DNA from: Nitrolancea sp040255925
GTDB lineage: Bacteria > Chloroflexota > Chloroflexia > Thermomicrobiales > Thermomicrobiaceae
Assembly: GCA_040255925.1 (NCBI GenBank)
Contig: JBDZVX010000054.1
Span: 1 to 16,844 of the forward strand
DNA: 16,844 nt
Reading direction: 5' to 3'
Position 1 is the stretch's first letter; every line of letters starts with the position of its first letter. Under the pieces are notes generated by a model that ran no database searches, was not told the DNA's origin, and saw only the letters and a program-made list of their open reading frames with translations. The position numbers and the translations under genes are program-made. Positions 12,550-16,844 of the stretch are shown piece after piece.

Positions 12550-14232
12550 ATGTCCCGGTACCGCTGGCTTGAGCCAGCGCCCGCCCCGTCCTCCGCTTTT
12601 GATCTGACCGACTTTCCTCTCCTGAGTGTCATCCTTGCCCGGCGTGGAATCACCAGCCTCCAACGGGCTCGGTCCTTTCTCCAGCCGCGCGTGCACGAGC
12701 TCGCTGATCCGTACGGGCTTCCGGATCTGGAACTGGCGGTCGAGCGTGTTCGCTCGGCCATCCGGAACCGGCGCCCGATCGCGGTCTTCGGTGATTACGA
12801 CGTCGATGGCCTGACCTCAACCGCCTTGCTGACCCGCGCGCTCCGCGGTCTCGGTGCCGAGGTGCGGCCCTATGTCCCGAACCGTCTCCAGGATGGTTAC
12901 GGTCTCAATCTGGCGGCGGTCGACCGGATCATCAAGGATGGCGCCGGCCTGCTCTTGACCGCCGACTGTGGGACGAGCGATGGCCGGGAACTCGCCGTGG
13001 CCCAGCGCGCTGGCATTGAGACGGTCGTGCTGGATCATCACCATGCGCATGGGGTGGAGTTGCCGGGTACCGCCTTCGTCTCCCCCCGGCGGGGGGACTG
13101 CCGATATCCGTTCCAGGAGATGGCGGCCGTCGGCGTCTGCTACCACCTAGTGCGCGCGCTCGCCGGTGAAGATGTCGCGGCGGCCATGCTGCCACTGGTC
13201 GCGCTCGGCACCGTGGCCGATGTGGTCCCGCTGGTCGGGGAGAACCGGATTAAGGTCCATCACGGCCTGGCCCGGTTCGGCTCGGACGCGCCGCTCGGTC
13301 TCAAGGAGCTGGCCCGTCAGTCCGATCTTGACCCCTTTGGTGTGACCAGTTGGCACTGCGGGTTCATCCTTGGCCCGCGCATCAATGCCGCCGGCCGCAT
13401 GGCCGATCCCTTGACCGCGCTCGACCTGCTCCTGACCGATGACCCGGTGGAGGCAACGCAACTGGCGCTGAAGCTGGGGAAGCTCAACGCTCGTCGGCAG
13501 CGTGAGATGGAGCGCATAATTGCCGAGGCCGAGGAGAAGCTGCGGCTCGGGGGGCGTGACGCCGGGCCGCTCCTGGTACTAGCCGACACCGCCTGGAGCA
13601 TCGGCCTGGTCGGCCTGGTTGCCGGGCGTCTGGTCGAACGCTACCGGAAGCCGGCGATCGTCCTCGAACGCGGGCCGGACGTGAGCCGTGGTTCGGCACG
13701 GAGCATCGACGGCTTCAACATCGCGGAGGCGCTGGGACAGTGTCATGACCTCCTGCTTGAGCACGGCGGTCATAGCATGGCGGCGGGGCTGACGATTGAG
13801 ACTGAACGGCTCGTGGAACTTGAAGAACGCCTGGTCGGTATCCTCGATGCCACTGTGGGAGGCGACATCCCAACACCTACTCTGCAGCTCGACGCGGAAC
13901 TTCATCCATCCGAGCTTACCCTCGAAACTGAACGTCTGGTCTCGATGCTGGAGCCAACCGGCCACGGGAACGCGGCGCCGCGTTTCTTCGTCCGTGGGTT
14001 GGCGGTCCGCCGCCCGCGTGTCAGCCGGGATGGCAAACATCTGATGTTTCACGCCGTGGGATCGGACGGGTTGGCAGTCCGGGCTGTTTTCTTCAACGGC
14101 GCGCACGCGCTCCCAGACCTGCTCCGCCTCGGCCTGGTAGACCTGGCCTTCTCCTTGAAGCGGGACTCCTGGAAGGGTGAAACGCGGGTCGAGCTGGACG
14201 TGCTGGATTTCCGGCCCACGACCGCGTACTGA
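12550..14232 (+). CDS. recJ: Single-stranded-DNA-specific 5'-3' exonuclease RecJ
   Basis: RecJ degrades single-stranded DNA from 5' ends in recombination, base-excision and mismatch repair. The 560-aa protein is near the E. coli length (577). The DHH-family motifs are all present: 'FGDYDVDGLTSTALL' (Asp82, Asp84, Asp86), 'LTADCGTSD' (Asp139), 'LDHHHAHG' (Asp162, His163, His164) and 'LGTVADVVPL' (Asp224), all Mn-binding positions in the family. 'GPRINAAGRM' (275-284) and the DHHA1 motif 'LLEHGGHSMAAG' (GGH at 406-408) are characteristic, and a C-terminal OB-like domain ends the chain. ATG 12550 lies 7 nt after the regulator's stop with no visible ribosome site (CGATTAACCCACTC precedes it). Translation is probably coupled to the upstream gene. 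The frame is open to 12448, but that part overlaps the regulator and is not RecJ-like. Confidence 0.96.
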   Translation: MSRYRWLEPAPAPSSAFDLTDFPLLSVILARRGITSLQRARSFLQPRVHELADPYGLPDLELAVERVRSAIRNRRPIAVFGDYDVDGLTSTALLTRALRGLGAEVRPYVPNRLQDGYGLNLAAVDRIIKDGAGLLLTADCGTSDGRELAVAQRAGIETVVLDHHHAHGVELPGTAFVSPRRGDCRYPFQEMAAVGVCYHLVRALAGEDVAAAMLPLVALGTVADVVPLVGENRIKVHHGLARFGSDAPLGLKELARQSDLDPFGVTSWHCGFILGPRINAAGRMADPLTALDLLLTDDPVEATQLALKLGKLNARRQREMERIIAEAEEKLRLGGRDAGPLLVLADTAWSIGLVGLVAGRLVERYRKPAIVLERGPDVSRGSARSIDGFNIAEALGQCHDLLLEHGGHSMAAGLTIETERLVELEERLVGILDATVGGDIPTPTLQLDAELHPSELTLETERLVSMLEPTGHGNAAPRFFVRGLAVRRPRVSRDGKHLMFHAVGSDGLAVRAVFFNGAHALPDLLRLGLVDLAFSLKRDSWKGETRVELDVLDFRPTTAY

Positions 14233-14276
14233 GCGATCTTGCCTACTTGACGGTCGCCCGGTGGATGGATTTCCCC

Positions 14277-14338
14277 TCCGGCATTCCGGATACCCACTTC
14301 GTTCCTCGGAACCTTGCCGGGTGCTGGACGTTTCACCC
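14277..14338 (+). other. Hairpin cluster between recJ and the Nudix gene
   Basis: Three short helices occur in a row: TCCGG/CCGGA (14277-14281 / 14286-14290), GTTC/GAAC (14301-14304 / 14309-14312) and GGGTG/CACCC (14319-14323 / 14334-14338). They lie upstream of the mapped Nudix promoter, so they belong to the recJ 3' region or to an unseen RNA. None has a T-run. The whole 235-bp spacer (14233-14467) contains no credible gene. Confidence 0.3.
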
Positions 14339-14369
14339 ATCGGAGGGCGGGAGGAGCGGGGCGCATCCG

Positions 14370-14399
14370 TTTTCACCGGCGCACCCGAACTGTTATCCT
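14370..14399 (+). promoter_or_regulatory. Extended -10 promoter for the Nudix gene
   Basis: TGTTATCCT (14391-14399) is a TG-N extended -10 with TATCCT. TTTTCA (14370-14375) is a fair -35 at 18 nt. Transcription would begin near 14406, about 60 nt before ATG 14468. Confidence 0.5.
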
Positions 14400-14467
14400 G
14401 TCCAGGAGGCACGCGAAGCCGGGTGATCGTTGCCTGGTGCCGCACATTCGCCTGCTGGGGGTGCTGT

Positions 14468-14929
14468 ATGCCGCGAATCGTGAGCGATATCGTTGACGTG
14501 TATATTTTCCGGCGTCTCAATAACAACGTGCAGTTTCTCGTACTTCGCCGGCGTCCCGGGTCGGTGCTGGGAGATACCTGGCAGGCGATTCACGGGAAGA
14601 TCGAGCCGGGAGAGGGCGCGGTCGACGCGGCTCTGCGCGAGGTGAAGGAAGGGACGGGGCTGTCGCCCCAGAAGTTCTATTCCGCCGATTACATCAACCA
14701 ATTCTACGACCACGCCACCGACAGCATCGTGCTGGCTCCCTCGTTCGCCGGGCTGGTCGGCCCACGGGAGCAGCCACGACTTTCGAGTGACTACAGCGAC
14801 TACGCTTGGTGCGACCTCGAAGAGACGGTTGCCCGGCTCCCCTGGGCCGGACAGCGCTGGGCTGCCCGCCATATCTATGACGTGATCGCCATGGGTGGGG
14901 ACGAGGCGGATTTCTACTGCCTGACCTAA
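14468..14929 (+). CDS. Nudix hydrolase-like protein with an altered Nudix box
   Basis: Nudix enzymes hydrolyse nucleoside diphosphates linked to another group. The 153-aa protein has the usual single-domain size and an N-terminal 'VDVYIFRR.. NNVQFLVLRRRPGSVLGDTWQAIHGK' like dATP or dihydroneopterin-triphosphate pyrophosphatases (NudB type). The Nudix box runs from Gly43 to Leu65: Gly43, Glu49, Arg57, Glu58, Glu61, then Gly62 where the second Glu of 'EE' normally stands, then Gly64 and Leu65. That Glu usually helps hold Mg, so activity may be reduced or specialised. ATG 14468 follows a GGGGGTG run at 14457-14463. A GTG at 14423 would add 15 Cys/Trp-containing residues unlike the family and is rejected despite AGGAGG at 14404-14409. 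It stands alone behind its own promoter. Confidence 0.82.
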   Translation: MPRIVSDIVDVYIFRRLNNNVQFLVLRRRPGSVLGDTWQAIHGKIEPGEGAVDAALREVKEGTGLSPQKFYSADYINQFYDHATDSIVLAPSFAGLVGPREQPRLSSDYSDYAWCDLEETVARLPWAGQRWAARHIYDVIAMGGDEADFYCLT

Positions 14930-15022
14930 TCGTCCGGTCATTTCAGCGGCTGCCGAGAGTGTATGCGAATCCTATCCCTCCTCGTTGTCGGCCGTATTCC
15001 TCCCTTATCCACGCTTATCCGC

Positions 15023-15088
15023 CATTCTTAACGAAACGAAGTGAAGGATCTCGCCCATGAGAGATTCTTCGCTGACGCTCAGAATGAC
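15023..15088. repeat. Dispersed imperfect inverted repeat (CATTCTGAGCG...GAATCTC type)
   Basis: The right arm, read on the minus strand, is CATTCTGAGCGTCAGCGAAG followed by AATCTC. The left arm, read on the plus strand, is CATTCTTAACGAAACGAAGT followed by GAAGGATCTC. The arms face each other around a short centre (15053-15060). From memory, the 'GTCATTCTGAGCGAAGCGAAGAATCTC'-like unit, shown here only in part, is a very widespread intergenic repeat in many bacterial genomes and yields false peptides of the 'VILSVSEES' kind. It may be a non-autonomous mobile element remnant. No target duplication could be recognised with confidence. Confidence 0.7.
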
Positions 15089-15090
15089 CG

Positions 15091-15117
15091 AAGCACGGCT
15101 CGGTGTAGAGCCTGCTT
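15091..15117 (+). other. Two-part hairpin beside the dispersed repeat
   Basis: AAGC (15091-15094) pairs with GCTT (15114-15117), and GGCTC (15097-15101) pairs with GAGCC (15108-15112) around a 6-nt loop. There is a small internal loop between the helices. It abuts the 15023-15088 repeat and may be part of the same element. No T-run follows. Confidence 0.35.
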
Positions 15118-15233
15118 CCTCGATCTTCGTCCAACCGGACCCTGCCAGCTTCGTCTCTTGAACGCCGCGCGGCCCCTGGCTGCGCGTAATGGCCAATCAT
15201 ATGGATGCGTCGAGAGGCTCCCTCGGCGTTCTG

Positions 15234-15264
15234 TCCCGTGCTCAGCGCCGGGCACGGCACGGGA
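15234..15264 (+). other. Perfect 8-bp stem hairpin in the spacer
   Basis: TCCCGTGC (15234-15241) pairs with GCACGGGA (15257-15264) around a 15-nt GC-rich loop. It is not followed by a T-run. Role unknown. Confidence 0.35.
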
Positions 15265-15310
15265 GTTGCTGTGGAAGAATCCGCGTGATGAAGCCCGTGA
15301 CGCTGGGGGA

Positions 15311-15344
15311 AGCTAGAACAAAGGGATTCTTCGTTGAACTAGCT
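15311..15344 (+). other. Hairpin upstream of the pyruvate oxidase gene
   Basis: AGCTAG (15311-15316) pairs with CTAGCT (15339-15344), and AAC (15317-15319) can pair with GTT (15333-15335) inside. It overlaps the -35 candidate TTGAAC (15334-15339), so it could equally be a protein-binding site. Confidence 0.3.
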
Positions 15345-15375
15345 GGATTGCCATTTAGAAACTCCGTGGTATTCA
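15334..15375 (+). promoter_or_regulatory. Weak promoter candidates for the pyruvate oxidase gene
   Basis: Two overlapping possibilities exist: TTGAAC (15334-15339) with TAGAAA (15356-15361) at 16 nt, or TTGCCA (15348-15353) with TGG-TATTCA (15367-15375) at 16 nt. Neither is strong and I cannot choose between them. Confidence 0.3.
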
Positions 15376-15413
15376 TTCTTACATCCGAATGGATGATCAA
15401 GCACATCCGGGAG

Positions 15414-15418
15414 AGGAG
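15414..15418 (+). promoter_or_regulatory. Ribosome binding site that fixes the pyruvate oxidase start
   Basis: AGGAG lies 6 nt before GTG 15425. A GTG at 15423 is out of frame with the family protein. Confidence 0.7.
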
Positions 15419-15424
15419 TGCGGT

Positions 15425-16844
15425 GTGGCACAAACGACTGCTGATTTGCTTATCGACCGCCTTACCGATTGGGGTATTGATACCGTCTTTGGGTTGCCGG
15501 GGGACGGCATCAACGGCATCTTCGAGGCGATGCGGAAGCGCCAGGACCGGATCAAGTTTATCCAGGTCCGCCACGAAGAAGCAGCCGCCTTTGCCGCCTG
15601 TGGCTACGCGAAATATACCGGTAAGATGGCGGCGTGCATGGGTACGAGCGGTCCAGGAGGCATCCACCTCCTCAACGGCCTCTACGATGCCAAGATGGAT
15701 CAGCAACCCGTCCTGGCCATTACGGGTGATACCTTCCATGACCTGATCGGGACGCGGTATCAGCAGGATGTCGATCTGGCCAAGCTCTTCATGCAGGTGA
15801 GTGTCTATAGCGAGCGGGTCAGCGGGCCGGCCCACGTGATCAATGCGGTTGATGAAGGGATCAGGCTGGCTCTCGCTCGCCGGGGTGTGGCCTGCCTGGT
15901 GATCCCGAAGGATACCCAGGAAGAGACCACCGACGAGGACTACCGATCCAAGGTGAACGTCCCGCAGCACAGTGCCGGTATCTTCGCGAACGCCTGCCCG
16001 GTCCCGTCGGCGACGGATATCCAGCGGGCGGCCGATATCATCAACCGCGGCCGCAAGGTTGCTATTCTCGCCGGCCAGGGCGCGCTCGGTGCCACCGAGG
16101 AGTTGGAACGGCTCGCGGATATCGTCGCCGGTCCAATCGCCAAGCCGCTGCTGGGCAAAGCCGCCGTGCCCGATACCAGCCCCTATACGACGGGTGGAAT
16201 CGGCTTGCTCGGGACCCGGCCATCCCAAGATGCGCTCGAACAATGCGATACGTTGATCATCGTCGGTAGCAGCTTCCCCTATATCGAGTACTACCCGAGG
16301 CCGGGACAGGCGCGGGCGGTCCAGATCGATATCGATCCCTCCCGGATCGGGCTCCGCTATCCAGTCGATATCGGCCTGGCCGGAGATTCCCGCAGGACCC
16401 TCCAATCGCTACTCCCCCTGCTCCAGCGTAAGCATGATCGGAGTTTCCTGAGCAAGGCGCAGGATGGGATGCGGGATTGGTGGAAACTCATGGAGGACTA
16501 CGGCAAGCGCAAGAGCACTCCAATGAAGCCGCAGGTTGTCACCTATGAGCTTGACCGGCTGCTGGACTCCAACGCGATCATTTGCGCGGACAGCGGCACG
16601 ATCGCCACCTGGGCAGCCCGCTATATCAAGATCCGAGATGGGATGCAGTTCTCCCTCAGTGGGAACCTGGCGACCATGGCCTGTGGCCTCCCCTATGGCA
16701 TTGGGGCGCAGGTCGCCTATCCAGACCGGCAGGTCGTCTCGATCGTCGGTGATGGCGGCTACACTATGTTGATGGGTGAGCTGGCGACCTGCGTCAAGTA
16801 CAAGCTCCCGGTGAAGATCATCATCTTCAAGAACAACGTGCTTG
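15425..16844 (+). CDS. ThDP-dependent pyruvate oxidase (PoxB/YdaP-like), 3' end cut by the window
   Basis: Enzymes of this family use thiamine diphosphate and FAD to decarboxylate pyruvate, in E. coli PoxB to acetate with electrons passed to quinone. The 473 residues present cover the Pyr domain with 'RHEEAAAFAA' (catalytic Glu51), the central domain with 'LIIVGSSFPYIEYYP' and 'VQIDIDPSRIG', and most of the ThDP-binding PP domain with GDG (442-444) and NN (470-471). Similarity to E. coli PoxB recalled from memory is strong along the whole length ('FPY..FYP', 'QIDI.P..IG', 'RKFL.KA', 'VGT..VWAARYLK'). About 100 C-terminal residues are missing, so the PoxB membrane-binding tail cannot be checked. 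Acetolactate synthase or another ThDP enzyme is less likely but not excluded. GTG 15425 is set by AGGAG at 6 nt. Confidence 0.88.
   Translation, partial: MAQTTADLLIDRLTDWGIDTVFGLPGDGINGIFEAMRKRQDRIKFIQVRHEEAAAFAACGYAKYTGKMAACMGTSGPGGIHLLNGLYDAKMDQQPVLAITGDTFHDLIGTRYQQDVDLAKLFMQVSVYSERVSGPAHVINAVDEGIRLALARRGVACLVIPKDTQEETTDEDYRSKVNVPQHSAGIFANACPVPSATDIQRAADIINRGRKVAILAGQGALGATEELERLADIVAGPIAKPLLGKAAVPDTSPYTTGGIGLLGTRPSQDALEQCDTLIIVGSSFPYIEYYPRPGQARAVQIDIDPSRIGLRYPVDIGLAGDSRRTLQSLLPLLQRKHDRSFLSKAQDGMRDWWKLMEDYGKRKSTPMKPQVVTYELDRLLDSNAIICADSGTIATWAARYIKIRDGMQFSLSGNLATMACGLPYGIGAQVAYPDRQVVSIVGDGGYTMLMGELATCVKYKLPVKIIIFKNNVL

Larger units (their letters stand above)
14930..15424. other. 495-bp gene-free spacer rich in inverted repeats
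   Basis: No credible gene lies here on either strand; apparent short frames come from the repeat at 15023-15088 or overlap the next gene out of frame. Contents in order are: a dispersed inverted repeat (15023-15088), a two-part hairpin (15091-15117), an 8-bp perfect stem (15234-15241 / 15257-15264), a 6-bp plus 3-bp stem (15311-15344), a weak promoter candidate and the ribosome site of the pyruvate oxidase gene. Confidence 0.6.

Noticed and set aside
15005..15260. Small minus-strand open frames in the spacer before the pyruvate oxidase gene
   Set aside because: They translate the CATTCTGAGCG-type repeat ('VILSVSEES') and have no ribosome site.
15189..15746. 185-aa + strand open frame overlapping the pyruvate oxidase start
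   Set aside because: Runs out of frame through the family-matching N-terminus of the oxidase and has no recognisable domain.
15242..16405. 387-aa minus-strand open frame opposite the pyruvate oxidase gene
   Set aside because: Antisense shadow of a well-supported ThDP enzyme; no motifs.
1..16844. CRISPR arrays, tRNA or rRNA genes, transposases, toxin-antitoxin or defence genes
   Set aside because: None seen: no regularly spaced direct repeats, no T-loop with acceptor stem, and no matching protein motifs.

Overview
This GC-rich window looks like an ordinary bacterial chromosome segment. It has many GTG/TTG starts, compact operons, and a tig-clpP-clpX protein quality-control cluster. The prenyl synthase with a DDLLGIWG second motif and two families of dispersed intergenic inverted repeats (4017-4066, 15023-15088) suggest Chloroflexota, perhaps Thermomicrobia. 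That placement is inference from gene style and repeat type, not a search result. I see no CRISPR array, tRNA, rRNA, transposase, phage gene or integration site.

Layout. 1-287: a small cysteine-free HesB/IscA-like protein. 288-581: a hairpin-rich spacer containing a notable 77-nt long hairpin (343-419), then an extended -10 promoter for tig. 582-4003: tig, clpP and clpX, closely spaced on the + strand and closed by a strong intrinsic terminator that is itself a copy of a dispersed repeat. 4173-5849 (-): a multi-membrane-span GT-C type glycosyltransferase-like protein. 5850-6079: a divergent control region with a 16-bp palindrome and an extended -10 promoter. 6080-7111 (+): a long-chain polyprenyl (probably geranylgeranyl) diphosphate synthase. 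7142-9224 (-): a DUF1786 ASKHA-like protein preceded by a membrane-anchored metallophosphoesterase whose reading frame overruns into it by 71 bp. 9471-11645 (+): a CopC-CopD copper protein fused to a large extra extracellular part that looks LolA-like. 11862-14232 (+): a DtxR/MntR-type metalloregulator followed after 7 nt by the RecJ exonuclease. 14468-14929 (+): a Nudix protein with one Nudix-box glutamate replaced. 14930-15424: a repeat-rich spacer. 15425 to the window end (+): a PoxB-like ThDP-dependent pyruvate oxidase, cut by the window edge.

How the parts relate. Trigger factor folds nascent chains while ClpXP degrades tagged or misfolded proteins, so tig-clpP-clpX is one functional unit. 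The CopC-CopD fusion and the DtxR-type regulator both deal with metals and are adjacent, but nothing in the sequence proves that one controls the other. The remaining genes look like independent housekeeping transcription units. I found no convincing new multi-gene system. The best leads are the CopC-CopD-LolA-like fusion, the structured element upstream of tig, the overrunning metallophosphoesterase/DUF1786 pair, and the altered Nudix box.
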